Source: Micromonospora rifamycinica
GTDB lineage: Bacteria; Actinomycetota; Actinomycetes; Mycobacteriales; Micromonosporaceae
Reading direction: 5' to 3'
Assembly: GCF_900090265.1 (NCBI RefSeq)
Contig: NZ_LT607752.1
Span: 3,782,001-3,846,000, forward strand
DNA: 64,000 nt
Every line of letters starts with the position of its first letter. The stretch's first letter is position 1. Positions 8,357 through 19,607 of the stretch are shown here, in pieces. The position numbers were made by a program, and so were the translations under genes. The notes under the pieces were generated by a model. The model made no database searches and had not been told where the DNA came from. It saw only the letters and a program-made list of their open reading frames with translations.

Positions 8357-10893
8357 CGGTCCGGCCTCTCGTCGGCGGCGGGCAGCCGCAGCACCATGGT
8401 CAACCCCCCGCCGGGGGTGGTCTCCGGGGTGATGCTGCCACCCATCGCCTCGGCCAGCCCCCGGGACAGCGCGAGCCCGAGCCCCACCCCGGTCTGGTTG
8501 TCCCGGTCACCGAGCCGCTGGAACGGCAGGAAGACATGCTCCCAGCGGTCCTCGGGGATGCCGGGACCGGTGTCGATGACCCGTAGCTCCACCTGCCCGG
8601 CGTGGGTGCTGGCGGTGATCGTGGGCGGTCGTCCCGGCGGGCTGTGCCGCAGGGCGTTCGCAACGATGTTGACCAGCACCCGTTCCAACAGCCCCGGGTC
8701 GGCGTCGACCGCCGGCAGGGCGGCGGGGATGTCGGTCCGCACGTCGGCGGCGGCCGGTCCCAACTCGTCCAGGGCCAGCGGTACGGCGTCCTCCAGGCCG
8801 ATCGCGGTGCGGGTGACCCCCAGCGCGCCGGCCTGCAACCGGCTCATGTCGAGCAGGTTCGCCACCAGCCGGCCGAGCCGGTCCAGCGACTCGTCGGCGG
8901 TGGCCAACAACTCGGCCCGGTCCTCCGGGTCGAACTCGACGTCCGGGCTGCGCAGGCTGCTCACCGCCGCCTTCGCCGAGGCCAGCGGGGTACGCAGGTC
9001 GTGGCTGACGGCGGCGAGCAGCGCGGTGCGCAGCCGGTCGGCCTCGGCGAGCGGGCGGGCGGTGGCCGCCTCCTCGGCGAGCCGTTCCTGGCGCAGCGCG
9101 ACGGCGGCCTGGGCGGCGAACGCCTCGACGATGCGCCGGTCGGCGGCCTCCAGCCGCCGACCGCTGAGCACCACGGTCAGCCGGTCGTCGACCGGTACCG
9201 TGGTCTCCCCCGCGCCGGGGCTGCCCGCCGGGTCCACGCCGACACCGGCGACCCGACGCCAGGCGCCCTCCTCGTGGATCCGGCCGGGCCGCCCCCGCGC
9301 GTCGGGGTCGAGTTCCAGCACGCTGACCGCGCGCAGCGCGAAGGTCTCCCGCAGCCGGTCCAGCAGCGCCGGCAGCGGTCGTTCGCCGCGCAGCACGCTG
9401 CCGGCGACGGTGGCCAGGGTCTGCGCGTCGGCGGCGGCGCGGGCCGCCTCCCGGGTACGCCGGGCCGCCACGTCCACCACCCCGCTCACCGCGACCGCCA
9501 CCGCGACGAAGACGCCCAGCGCGAGCAGGTTGTCCGCCTCGGCGATGGTCAGCGTGCGGTACGGCGGGGTGAAGAACCAGTTCAGCAGCAACGATCCGCC
9601 GAGCGCGGCGACCAGCGCCGGCCACAGCCCACCGACCAGCGCCACCCCGACCACCCCGGCCAGGAAGATCAGGATGTCGTTGGTCAGGGTGAGGTCCGGC
9701 AGCACCGACAGCAGCAGGGTGAGCAGCGGCAGGCCCAGCCCGGCCAGGGCGAACCCGAGCAGTCGACGCCGACGGGACAGCGCGGCCGGCACCCCGGCCC
9801 CGCGCCGGCCCCGCCCGGCCTGCGGATGGGTGACCAGGTGCACGTCGATCGCCCCGGAGCGGGCCGTGGTGGTGACGCCGACGCCCCGGGCGAACAGCTG
9901 GGCGAACCGGCCGCGCCGGCTCGCCCCGAGCACCAGCTGGGTGGCGTTGACGCCCCGGGCGAAGTCGAGCAGCGCGGCCGGCACGTCCCCGCCGAGCACC
10001 TGGTGGTAGCTGCCGCCGAGGCTCTCCACCAGGACCCGCTGCCGGGCGAGCTGGGCCGGGTCCACGCCGGTCAACCCGTCGTTACGGGCCACGTGCACGG
10101 CGAGCAGGTCGGCCCCCTTGCTCCGGGCGGCGATCCGGGCGGCCCGGCGGATCAGCGTCTCCCCCTCCGGGCCGCCGGTGAGGGCGACCACGACCCGTTC
10201 CCGGGCCTCCCAGGTGGCCGAGATGCCCTGCTGCGCCCGGTACCGGTCGAGCTGGTCGTCGACCTTGTCGGCCAGCCAGAGCAGGGCCAGCTCGCGGAGT
10301 GCGGTGAGGTTGCCGACCCGGAAGTAGTTGCCCAGCGCCGCGTCGATCCGGTCCGGCCGGTAGATGTTGCCGTGCGCCATCCGGCGGCGTAGCGCCTCCG
10401 GGGTCATGTCGACCAGTTCGACCTGCCCGGCGGCGCGGACGACGGCGTCGGGGACGGTCTCCCGCTGGGTGGTGCCGGTGATCCGGGCCACCACGTCGTT
10501 GATCGACTCCAGGTGCTGGACGTTGACCGTCGACAGCACCGAGATGCCCGCGTCGAGCAGCTCCTGGACGTCCTGCCAGCGCTTGTCGTGCCGGGAGCCG
10601 GGCACGTTGGTGTGGGCCAGCTCGTCGACCACGACCAGCTCCGGGCGGCGGGCCAGCACGGCGTCGAGGTCCAGCTCGGTGAACTCGGTGCCCCGGTGCA
10701 GCAGCGTGCGGCGGGGCAGCACCGGCAGGTCGCCGATCATCGCGGCGGTGTGTGGTCGACCGTGCGTCTCCACCAGGCCGATCACCACGTCGGTGCCGCG
10801 TTCGGCACGCCGTCGGGCCTCCTCCAGCATGGCGTACGTCTTGCCGACACCGGGGGCGGCACCCAGGTAGATACGCAGTTCACCTCGGGGCAC
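8353..10893 (-). CDS. kdpD: KdpD, osmosensitive potassium sensor histidine kinase
   Basis: 846 residues with the full KdpD layout. The N-terminal KdpD domain has a Walker A (GAAPGVGKTYAM, about 11-22) and VVDELAHTNVPGSRH. A universal-stress-like domain covers about 245-365, four closely spaced membrane segments about 395-495 (DUF4118), a GAF-like region about 510-600, HisKA with HDLRTPLASAK (His near 631), then HATPase with NALRHSPPG and DTGPGIPED. It phosphorylates KdpE in the membrane. It lies 83 bp after kdpC and overlaps kdpE by 4 nt. In other bacteria the universal-stress domain of some KdpD proteins binds c-di-AMP; whether this one does cannot be read from sequence. Confidence 0.97.
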   Translation of the reverse strand: MPRGELRIYLGAAPGVGKTYAMLEEARRRAERGTDVVIGLVETHGRPHTAAMIGDLPVLPRRTLLHRGTEFTELDLDAVLARRPELVVVDELAHTNVPGSRHDKRWQDVQELLDAGISVLSTVNVQHLESINDVVARITGTTQRETVPDAVVRAAGQVELVDMTPEALRRRMAHGNIYRPDRIDAALGNYFRVGNLTALRELALLWLADKVDDQLDRYRAQQGISATWEARERVVVALTGGPEGETLIRRAARIAARSKGADLLAVHVARNDGLTGVDPAQLARQRVLVESLGGSYHQVLGGDVPAALLDFARGVNATQLVLGASRRGRFAQLFARGVGVTTTARSGAIDVHLVTHPQAGRGRRGAGVPAALSRRRRLLGFALAGLGLPLLTLLLSVLPDLTLTNDILIFLAGVVGVALVGGLWPALVAALGGSLLLNWFFTPPYRTLTIAEADNLLALGVFVAVAVAVSGVVDVAARRTREAARAAADAQTLATVAGSVLRGERPLPALLDRLRETFALRAVSVLELDPDARGRPGRIHEEGAWRRVAGVGVDPAGSPGAGETTVPVDDRLTVVLSGRRLEAADRRIVEAFAAQAAVALRQERLAEEAATARPLAEADRLRTALLAAVSHDLRTPLASAKAAVSSLRSPDVEFDPEDRAELLATADESLDRLGRLVANLLDMSRLQAGALGVTRTAIGLEDAVPLALDELGPAAADVRTDIPAALPAVDADPGLLERVLVNIVANALRHSPPGRPPTITASTHAGQVELRVIDTGPGIPEDRWEHVFLPFQRLGDRDNQTGVGLGLALSRGLAEAMGGSITPETTPGGGLTMVLRLPAADERPDR

Positions 10894-10976
10894 GGGACCA
10901 TCCTCTCGCTAGGCGTACCGCCCCGGGGCGCGACCGCCGGGCCGGCACCCCCGGGGCGGGGGTGCCGGCAGCGGGG

Positions 10977-11857
10977 TCAGCGGACGGCAAGGTTCCGGTC
11001 GAGGGCCAGGTTCAGCTCCAGCACGTTCACCGCGGGGGCGCCCATGAAGCCGAGCGTCCGACCGGTGGTGTGCTCCCGGACCAGCCGCCGGACCACCGCC
11101 GGGTCCATGCCCCGCTCCCGCGCCACCCGGGCCACCTGGATCCCGGCGTACGCCGGACTGATGTGCGGGTCGAGGCCGCTGCCGCTGGCGGTGACCGCGT
11201 CGGCGGGGACGGCGGGGTGCTCCGGGGCGTCCCCCCGGACCGGGGTGACCAGTCCACCGGCCGCCCGGTAGTCCTCGCCGGGCTGCGCCAGCTCCACCGG
11301 CACCCCCAGCCAGGAGGAGACGAACGGGGTGGCCGGGGCGGTCTGGTTGACGCTGACCACCCGGGTGACCGGGCCGGTCAGCCCGTCGGCGCGGAACACC
11401 GCCAGCACCGCCCCCACCCCGTCCGGCGTGCAGTACGGCCGCCGGCCGTCCACGCCGTCGAGGGCACCGACCGCCAGGCTGCGGGCGCAGACCTGGCTGA
11501 GCAGGCTCCGGGTCGAGTCCTCCGGGTCGACGGCGAGGGTGTCCAGCACGCTCTCCGGGCCGAGGTTCGAGGCGGCGGAGGCGGTCGGGTCGTAGCCGTC
11601 GCCGGCCGCCGAGGGGCGGGACTGGAAGTAGCGCGGGACGGGGTTGCCGTCGGCGTCGGTGAAGGACTGCCCGACCAGGGCGCTGCCGACGCTGCGGCCG
11701 TCCACGGTCAGCAGCGAACCGTCCGCCTTCGCGTCGAGGCCGGGGAGCCGACCGACGGCGACCAGGGTGAGCGGGTAGGCGACGCCGAGCAGCGCGGTGA
11801 AGACGAGCAGGGCACGCAGGGCGGCGAGGTGTTGGGCGAGCCAGGCGGGTAGACGCA

Positions 11858-11858
<1 letters not shown>
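10977..11858 (-). CDS. kdpC: KdpC, potassium-transporting ATPase subunit C
   Basis: 293 residues, longer than the usual 190-220. There is one N-terminal membrane helix (about 13-33, LVFTALLGVAYPLTLVAVG), then YFQSRPSAAGDGYDPTASAASNLGP and a C-terminal LDPHISPAYAGIQVARVAR plus NVLELNLAL, all family hallmarks. The extra length is an insert between about residues 95 and 195 with two Cys (VCARSL, YCTPDG). KdpC stabilises ATP binding by KdpB. Start and stop are linked to kdpB by a TGATG overlap of one base. Confidence 0.95.
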
Positions 11859-14062
<2,204 letters not shown>

Positions 14063-14067
14063 ACGGG

Positions 14068-15723
14068 TCACAACCCTTCGGCCAACGGGCCGAGCGCGAG
14101 CGCGGGCAGGAAGGTGAGCGCCACCAGGACCACCGTGACGCCGACGACCATCCCGACGAAGAGCGGTCGGTGCGTCGGCAGGGTGCCCTCGGAGGCGGGG
14201 ACGGGTGCCTGGCGGGCGAGCGAGCCGGCCAGGGCGAGCACGAAGATGATCGGCAGGAACCGGCCCAGCAGCATGCACAGGCCCAGCGCGGTGTTCCACC
14301 ACGCGGTGTTCACGGTGATCCCGGCGAACGCCGAGCCGTTGTTGTTGCTCGCCGAGGTGAACGCGTAGAGCACTTCGGTCAGGCCGTGCGGGCCGGTGTT
14401 CAGCGCGGTCGCGTCGTTGCCGGTGGCGAAGGCGGTGGCGGTTCCCGTCAGCACCAGGGCCGGGGTGACCAGGAAGTACAGCGAGGCGAAGGTGATCTCC
14501 CGGGTGCCGATCTTCTTACCCAGGTACTCCGGCGTCCGGCCGACCATCAGGCCGGCGACGAACACCGTGATCACCGCGAGGACCAGCAGCCCGTACAGGC
14601 CCGCGCCGACCCCGCCGGGGGCGACCTCGCCGAGCATCATGTTGCCCAGCGTCATCATTCCGCCCAGCGCGGTGTACGAGTCGTGGAACGAGTTGACCGC
14701 ACCGGTCGAGGTCAGCGTGGTGACCGCCCCGAACGTCGCCGAGTCCGACACGCCGAAGCGGACCTCCTTACCCTCCAGTGCCGCGCCGACCGCCTGCGGC
14801 ACGGTGCCCTGCCCGGCCGACTCGAAGCCGGTGGTGAGGGCGACGCTGCCGAGCGCCAGGACGGCCATCACCGCGACGACGGCGTAGCCCTGCCGCTGCT
14901 GCCCGACCATCCGGCCGAGGACCCGGGGCAGGCTGAACGGGATCAGCAGGATCAGGAACAGCTCGACCCAGTTCGTCCAGGCGGTGGGGTTCTCGAACGG
15001 GTGGGCGCTGTTGGCGTTGTAGAAGCCACCGCCGTTGGTGCCCAACTCCTTGATCACCTCCTGACTGGCCACCGGGCCTCCGGGGAGGCTCTGGCCGCCG
15101 CCGGTCAGGGTGGTCACGTCGGTGCCGGCGGAGAGGTTCTGGACCACGCCGCCGAGCATCAGCACCAGCGCGCCGAGCACCGCGACCGGCAGCAGCACCC
15201 GCAGCACGATCCGCACCAGGTCGACCCAGAAGTTGCCCACCTCGCCCGTACGGCTGCGGGCGAAACCCCGGATCAGCGCCACCGCCACGGCGATGCCCAC
15301 CGCGGCGGAGACGAAGTTCTGCACCGCCAGCCCGGCCATCTGCACCAGGTGCCCCATGGTCGACTCGCCCGAATACCACTGCCAGTTCGTGTTGGTCACG
15401 AAGGACACCGCGGTGTTCCAGGCCCCGTGCGGGACCACCGGGTCGAAGCCCAGCGACAGCCACAGGTGGTTCTGCCACCGCTGGAGGGCGTAGAGGAACA
15501 GCACCGAGACGGCAGAGAAGGCCAGCACGCTGCGGGCGTAGACGCCCCACGACTGTTCGGCGGCCGGGTTCACCCCGACCAGCCGGAACACCCCACGCTC
15601 CACCCGGGACTGGCGGGTGCCGGCGACCGACCGGTACAGGTGGTCGCCGACCGGGCGGTACGCGACGGCGAGCGCCACCACCAGGGACAACACGAAAACG
15701 ATGCCGGCTGTCCTCGTGGTCAT
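14068..15723 (-). CDS. kdpA: KdpA, potassium-binding and channel subunit
   Basis: 551 residues with about ten membrane helices. The four selectivity-filter-like loops typical of this superfamily of potassium transporters are visible: [39 protein letters not shown] and [12 protein letters not shown]. The length matches KdpA from other bacteria. The start codon overlaps the kdpF stop by one base (TGATG), and kdpB starts just behind it. Confidence 0.97.
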   Translation of the reverse strand: MTTRTAGIVFVLSLVVALAVAYRPVGDHLYRSVAGTRQSRVERGVFRLVGVNPAAEQSWGVYARSVLAFSAVSVLFLYALQRWQNHLWLSLGFDPVVPHGAWNTAVSFVTNTNWQWYSGESTMGHLVQMAGLAVQNFVSAAVGIAVAVALIRGFARSRTGEVGNFWVDLVRIVLRVLLPVAVLGALVLMLGGVVQNLSAGTDVTTLTGGGQSLPGGPVASQEVIKELGTNGGGFYNANSAHPFENPTAWTNWVELFLILLIPFSLPRVLGRMVGQQRQGYAVVAVMAVLALGSVALTTGFESAGQGTVPQAVGAALEGKEVRFGVSDSATFGAVTTLTSTGAVNSFHDSYTALGGMMTLGNMMLGEVAPGGVGAGLYGLLVLAVITVFVAGLMVGRTPEYLGKKIGTREITFASLYFLVTPALVLTGTATAFATGNDATALNTGPHGLTEVLYAFTSASNNNGSAFAGITVNTAWWNTALGLCMLLGRFLPIIFVLALAGSLARQAPVPASEGTLPTHRPLFVGMVVGVTVVLVALTFLPALALGPLAEGL

Positions 15724-15812
15724 CAGAAGCGCTCCGGAAACAGCAGCGCGACGACCATGAACACACCCAGACCGATCGCCAGCACCAGGCCGACGGCGTT
15801 GACGGCGTTCAC
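15723..15812 (-). CDS. kdpF: KdpF, small stabilising peptide of the Kdp complex
   Basis: 29 residues from a GTG with GGAG 6 nt upstream. It is one hydrophobic helix ([19 protein letters not shown]) ending PERF, the conserved KdpF tail. KdpF is a membrane peptide that stabilises KdpABC. Its stop overlaps the kdpA start by one base. Its start overlaps the stop of the upstream 27-residue gene by 4 nt (GTGA). Confidence 0.93.
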   Translation of the reverse strand: MNAVNAVGLVLAIGLGVFMVVALLFPERF

Positions 15813-15892
15813 CGCTTCTCCACGCCCCTCACCACGAGGGCGAGCGCCGCGAACAGCACCACCGTCACCAGCACGAACACCACGTCAGACAC
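15809..15892 (-). CDS. Small single-helix membrane peptide at the head of the kdp operon
   Basis: 27 residues from a GTG with GGAG 5 nt upstream. The product is one membrane helix ([18 protein letters not shown]) followed by RGVEKR. It is translationally coupled to kdpF by a 4-nt GTGA overlap, so it is very probably a real first gene. I recall similar short unannotated peptides before kdpF in other actinobacteria, but no role is established. Its charged C-terminus and helix length suggest a second KdpF-like accessory subunit (inference). A longer reading starting at 16030 has a basic, non-conserved-looking leader and is less likely. Confidence 0.7.
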   Translation of the reverse strand: MSDVVFVLVTVVLFAALALVVRGVEKR

Positions 15893-16047
15893 GCGGACTC
15901 CCTCAACGGACGCGTACGTCGTGACCGCCTTCCGGCCACGCCGGGCAATCACAACGCGCCGTCGTCCGGACGGGCAGGGTCCATAACGCGACCGTGACGC
16001 GCAACCCCGGTTTCTTGACGCGTTCTTCACGCCGGCCGCCCGGGTCG

Positions 16048-16130
16048 GTGACCGTGGTCACGGCGGTGCCGGGGCGGTGGCGCTGGTCACGACCGTGCAG
16101 GGGCAGCGACGGTGGTCACGGCGGTGCCGG
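16048..16130. repeat. Three GGTCAC-centred repeats at exact 29-bp spacing upstream of kdp
   Basis: GGTCAC occurs at 16056, 16085 and 16114, exactly 29 bp apart. The outer copies share 19 identical bases (16054-16072 and 16112-16130); the middle copy is degenerate. The first lies in a palindrome, GTGACC-GT-GGTCAC (16048-16061). The block lies 156-239 bp upstream of the first kdp gene and 51 bp after the end of the next leftward gene. Confidence 0.85.
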
Positions 16131-16180
16131 TCCCGCTGCGGGCGGGCCGGGCCGGGTCGGCGGGGTGGCCGCCGGACCGG

Positions 16181-17716
16181 TCAGCGGCGGATGGCCCGCC
16201 GGATCGACTCGGGCACCCTACGGGCCACCGCCCGGCGCAGCCGGAAACGCAGGCTGCCCGGATGCGGCACGACGACCGGTGGGGCACCGCCGGCCGCGCA
16301 GCGGAACGCCACCGGGAGCAGGGTGTCCTCGGTCCAGCCGCAACTGGTGACCCGGGCCTTCAGGTCCCAGGTGCCCCGGCTGCGGCCCCCGTTGAGCGTG
16401 CCGCTGTCGAGCCGGGCGGTGCCGTGCTGGACCAGCCGCACCGTGCCGTCGTCCGACGGGACCAGCTCCACCGTCCCGGTCACCGGCACGAAGAACTCCT
16501 CCCGGGTGTCCCGCCGTCGGGCGACCACGTCGAGCCGGGACTGCTTGACCCCGGTGGTCGCGTCCCGCAGGTCGGCCGGCAGGTCGTCCACCGGAACCAC
16601 CAGCAGCCGCTGTTCACCGTCGGCGGTGAGGGTGAGCGGCCGGTCGCCGGAGCACAGCTCGGCGGTGAGGGAGACGGTCAGGGTGGTGCCCGCCGGCGCG
16701 ACCCGTTGCACGGTGGCGGTGGCCCGGACGGCCGTCTCCCACCGGGCCAGCCGGCGCAGGTCGGCCGTGCGGCCCTGCTCGATCAGCCGGGTGATGATCC
16801 GCTGCAGCGGCGGCAGGCCGGCGGCGACGCCCGGGGCGAACCGGTCCCGGATCACCCGCCGCGCCTCGTCCACCAGCTGGTCCACCCAGTCGGCGGGCGC
16901 GTCGAGCAGCCGCCGACCGCGCAGCCGGGAGACCATCTCGTTACGCAGCCACCGCCGGTGCAGCCGGTCGCGCAGCGGGCCGGGGTCGGTGTGGGCGTCG
17001 ACGATGTCGAGCGCCTCGCGGAGGTTGACGAAGTAGCCGGCCGGCTCCAGCGCGGTGGCGGTGACGTTGCCGGCGTCGGTGCGCCGCTGGTGGTGGTAGC
17101 AGACGTAGTCGGCCAGCACGCAGGTGCGTCGGGACAGGAAGTAGGCCCGGGTGACCAGTACGTGGTCCTCCAGCCGCCGCTTGCCCTCCGGGAAACGCAG
17201 GTCGTGCTCGACGAGAAAGGAGCGCCGGAACAGCTTGTGCGCGGTGAGGCTGTCGATCAGGGGCGCGTTCTCCAGGGTGGCGTCGAACCGGTTGCGCCGG
17301 AACAGCTCGCGCGGCACCGACCGACGGTGTCCGGCCATCTTGCCGATCACCAGGTCCGCGTCGTGCGCGGTCGCGCAGGCGTACAGGCGCTCCAGGGCCT
17401 CCTCGCCGAACCAGTCGTCGTCGTCGGCAAAGAAGACGTACTCGCCGCGGGCGTGCTCGACACCGAGGTTGCGGGGCCGCGACGGCCAGCCGGAGTTGTC
17501 GATGTGCAGCACCCGGAAGTGCGGGTGGGCGGCGGCCAGTTCGTCGAGCCGGGCGCCGGTCGAGTCGGTCGAGCCGTCGTCGACGAACATCGCCTCGAAC
17601 TCGCCGGCCGGCAGCGACTGCCGCAGCAACGAGGTGACGAGCTTCTCGATGTGCGGTCCCGAGTTGTACGCGGGGACCACGACGGTCACCTTCGGGGCAT
17701 TCGTACTGGCGGTCAT
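16181..17716 (-). CDS. Family-2 glycosyltransferase with C-terminal accessory domain
   Basis: 511 residues; the ATG at 17716 has AGGAAG 7 nt upstream. The N-terminal 220 residues are a GT2 GT-A fold: VTVVVPAYNSGPHIEKL, FVDDGSTDSTG and the DxD-like FADDDDW. Residues 230-320 are helical. The C-terminal 180 residues are beta-rich with paired strands, as in teichoic-acid glycosyltransferases of the TarS type (similarity of plan only). It probably adds sugars to a surface polymer in the cytoplasm or at the membrane. It stands alone, unlike the polymer operon at 44-50 kb to which it could contribute. Confidence 0.86.
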   Translation of the reverse strand: MTASTNAPKVTVVVPAYNSGPHIEKLVTSLLRQSLPAGEFEAMFVDDGSTDSTGARLDELAAAHPHFRVLHIDNSGWPSRPRNLGVEHARGEYVFFADDDDWFGEEALERLYACATAHDADLVIGKMAGHRRSVPRELFRRNRFDATLENAPLIDSLTAHKLFRRSFLVEHDLRFPEGKRRLEDHVLVTRAYFLSRRTCVLADYVCYHHQRRTDAGNVTATALEPAGYFVNLREALDIVDAHTDPGPLRDRLHRRWLRNEMVSRLRGRRLLDAPADWVDQLVDEARRVIRDRFAPGVAAGLPPLQRIITRLIEQGRTADLRRLARWETAVRATATVQRVAPAGTTLTVSLTAELCSGDRPLTLTADGEQRLLVVPVDDLPADLRDATTGVKQSRLDVVARRRDTREEFFVPVTGTVELVPSDDGTVRLVQHGTARLDSGTLNGGRSRGTWDLKARVTSCGWTEDTLLPVAFRCAAGGAPPVVVPHPGSLRFRLRRAVARRVPESIRRAIRR

Positions 17717-18099
17717 GGCTCTTCCTGAGGCGGTCCGCGAGCCGGCGCGGGGGTGCGCCCAACCGTGCGGACGGGCACCCGCAACCGGGGCGTTCCGTCG
17801 CCGAGATGGCCCGTTCAGTTTGCGGACTTTACGCGACCGTGAGCGCTGACGGCAGGGCGGCACCGGCTGATTCCTCCGGTAGTCGGCGGACCGGCGGAGC
17901 ACCACCCGTTCCGGCCTGGCCGACCATCCTCGACAGTGGTCCGAACCACATTTTCCCGCCGCACCCCGACGCCCGGCGGGCCGCCCGCCGACCGGCCCGG
18001 ACGGATGTCGTACGACGCACCTCCCGGCGGCCCGGAGACGACGAATCCCCGACCGCCGGGGCCGGCATAGGAGACCGCTACGCAGGGTAAACCGGTGTC
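17717..18099. other. Intergenic region, no gene seen
   Basis: This 383-bp divergent region separates the glycosyltransferase from the ATPase gene. No convincing ORF or structured RNA is visible. GGGTAA at 18085-18090 resembles a sigma-B-type -10 box for the following gene, but I find no matching -35, so I do not call a promoter. Confidence 0.5.
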
Positions 18100-18528
18100 A
18101 TGGCACAGCTGCTCACCTCGCCGCCCCCGCCGCAGGCCACCGAACTGCGCCGCTGGGAGCTGGCCGACCCCGCCGGTCTGCGGGACCTGCGGGCGTCCCT
18201 GCACGAGGCCCTGACCGGCGAGCGGCTCCTCGACGGGCAGCGCATGGACGAGGTGCCCGAGCTGATCGTCCTGGTCGCCACCGAACTGGCCACCAATGCC
18301 CTCAAGCATGGTATTCCGCCAACGATTGTCCGTTTACTCACCGTTGACGACTCGCTCATCCTCGACGTGGCCGACCACGATCTCAGCACCATCCCCGAGC
18401 TGGCCGACACCCGGCCGATGGGAGCGGGCGGCCGGGGGCTCCAGATCGCCATGGCGGTCTCCCTGGAGGTCGGCTGGTACGCCACCGACCGCACCAAGAA
18501 CATCTGGGCGTCCTTCCCCCGCCGCTGA
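18100..18528 (+). CDS. HATPase-type anti-sigma factor kinase-like protein
   Basis: 142 residues. It is a single GHKL ATPase domain of the RsbW/SpoIIAB class, with N-box ELIVLVATELATNALKHG (about 54-71), LDVADHD (about 88-94) and a Gly-rich lid MGAGGRGLQIAMA (about 107-119). Such proteins bind or phosphorylate partners to control sigma factors. No sigma factor or antagonist gene lies beside it; the SpoIIE-type phosphatase at 5796 is the nearest potential opponent. The ribosome site is weak. The stop codon lies inside a 26-bp tandem duplication. Confidence 0.85.
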   Translation: MAQLLTSPPPPQATELRRWELADPAGLRDLRASLHEALTGERLLDGQRMDEVPELIVLVATELATNALKHGIPPTIVRLLTVDDSLILDVADHDLSTIPELADTRPMGAGGRGLQIAMAVSLEVGWYATDRTKNIWASFPRR

Positions 18529-18572
18529 CCGGGACCGGGCGGCTCAGCCGCTGACCGGGACCGGGCGGCTCA
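18521..18572. repeat. 26-bp perfect tandem duplication spanning two convergent stop codons
   Basis: The unit at 18521-18546 is repeated without change at 18547-18572. Each copy contains a TGA for the rightward gene frame and a TCA (the TGA of the leftward gene). The rightward ATPase gene uses the stop in copy 1, and the leftward DUF3152 gene uses the stop in copy 2. Thus the whole original gene-to-gene junction has been doubled. Confidence 0.95.
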
Positions 18573-19442
18573 GTCGCCGGCCGGGATGGGGTCGTCGTAC
18601 TCCCCGGCGGGGCCGGTGAACAGGCTGCCGCCCACCGTCGGCCAGGGGTTCGGGCGGCAACCGTGCAGGCCGAGGGTCTGCTGCTGCATCACCGGCGCCG
18701 GTCCGCCCGCCGCCGGGCAGCGTTCGTGGCCCCGGCCCAGCCGGTGCCCCACCTCGTGGTTCAGCACGTACGACCGGTAGCTGCCGAGGTCGCCCCGGAA
18801 ATCCGGCACCCCACGCGCCCACCGGGCCACGTTGATCACCACCCGGTCGCCGTTGCGGCAGGAGGTGTACCGGTCCGAGGTGTCCCCGCACAGCTCGCCC
18901 CGGGTGACCGGGGTGGTCAGCAGCACGGTGAAGTCGGCCGGGGCGTCGGCACCGACCCGCTGCAGCCGCCACCGGCCATCGGCGGTCCAACCCCGGCGGT
19001 CGGCGAGCACCACCGCCACCTCCCGGCCGAACCGTTCCGGGTCCACGTCGTCGATGCCGCCCTCCACCGCCACCCGGTAGCGCAGCAACTGGCCGCTCCG
19101 CCCGGCGACCGCACCCTGGGCGGTCGCCGTCCGCCAGGTACCGGTGCCGCGCTGCGGGTAGCGCACCGCCGGGGCGGGGGCGGGCGATCCGGCCGCGGCC
19201 GGGACCTCCCCCCGGGGCGGCGCGGGCGGCACCGCGGCGGCGGCCGGCCGCACCGGTTCCCGTCGTACGTCGCCGACGAGTGCTCCCAGGTCGACGCCCT
19301 GCCGTTGGGCCACCACCGCGCCACCGGCGGCCAGGGCGGCCACCACCAGCACCGCCGTCAGCACACCGGCCGGGGTGGCACGCCGGCGGCGTCCCCGGTG
19401 CCGGCCCCGGTCGGCGGCCTCGCTCACCGTCAGGGTGCTCAC
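18570..19442 (-). CDS. DUF3152 zincin-like exported protein
   Basis: About 290 residues from the GTG at 19442, chosen because GGGAGG lies 6 nt upstream; the longer reading to 19568 adds an unlikely Pro-rich leader. Residues about 20-45 form a membrane anchor after an Arg-rich stretch (GRHRGRRRR). After a Pro/Ala-rich linker, the C-terminal DUF3152 domain has YVLNHEVGHRLGRGHERC, an HExxHxxGxxH zinc-protease motif near residue 227, plus four Cys that could form disulfides. Predicted location is outside the membrane. The substrate is unknown; peptidase activity is inference from the motif. Confidence 0.87.
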   Translation of the reverse strand: MSTLTVSEAADRGRHRGRRRRATPAGVLTAVLVVAALAAGGAVVAQRQGVDLGALVGDVRREPVRPAAAAVPPAPPRGEVPAAAGSPAPAPAVRYPQRGTGTWRTATAQGAVAGRSGQLLRYRVAVEGGIDDVDPERFGREVAVVLADRRGWTADGRWRLQRVGADAPADFTVLLTTPVTRGELCGDTSDRYTSCRNGDRVVINVARWARGVPDFRGDLGSYRSYVLNHEVGHRLGRGHERCPAAGGPAPVMQQQTLGLHGCRPNPWPTVGGSLFTGPAGEYDDPIPAGD

Positions 19443-19607
19443 CGTTCGCCTCCCCGTCCACCTCGGTCCACTCCGGGCAGGAGTACGGGCGGGAGGGCCG
19501 TACGGATGAGTCCCCGGGGTAGGCAATCCGGGTACGGGTACCGTGGCCGGGCAGACACTCCCGACCATCCGGACATCACCCGGTCGCCAGCTCCGAGGAA
19601 GGACCCC

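Noticed and set aside
18085-18090. Sigma-B-type promoter (GGGTAA) for the ATPase gene at 18100
   Set aside because: No matching -35 (GTTT/GGTT at 14-16 bp) is found, so the match is likely chance.
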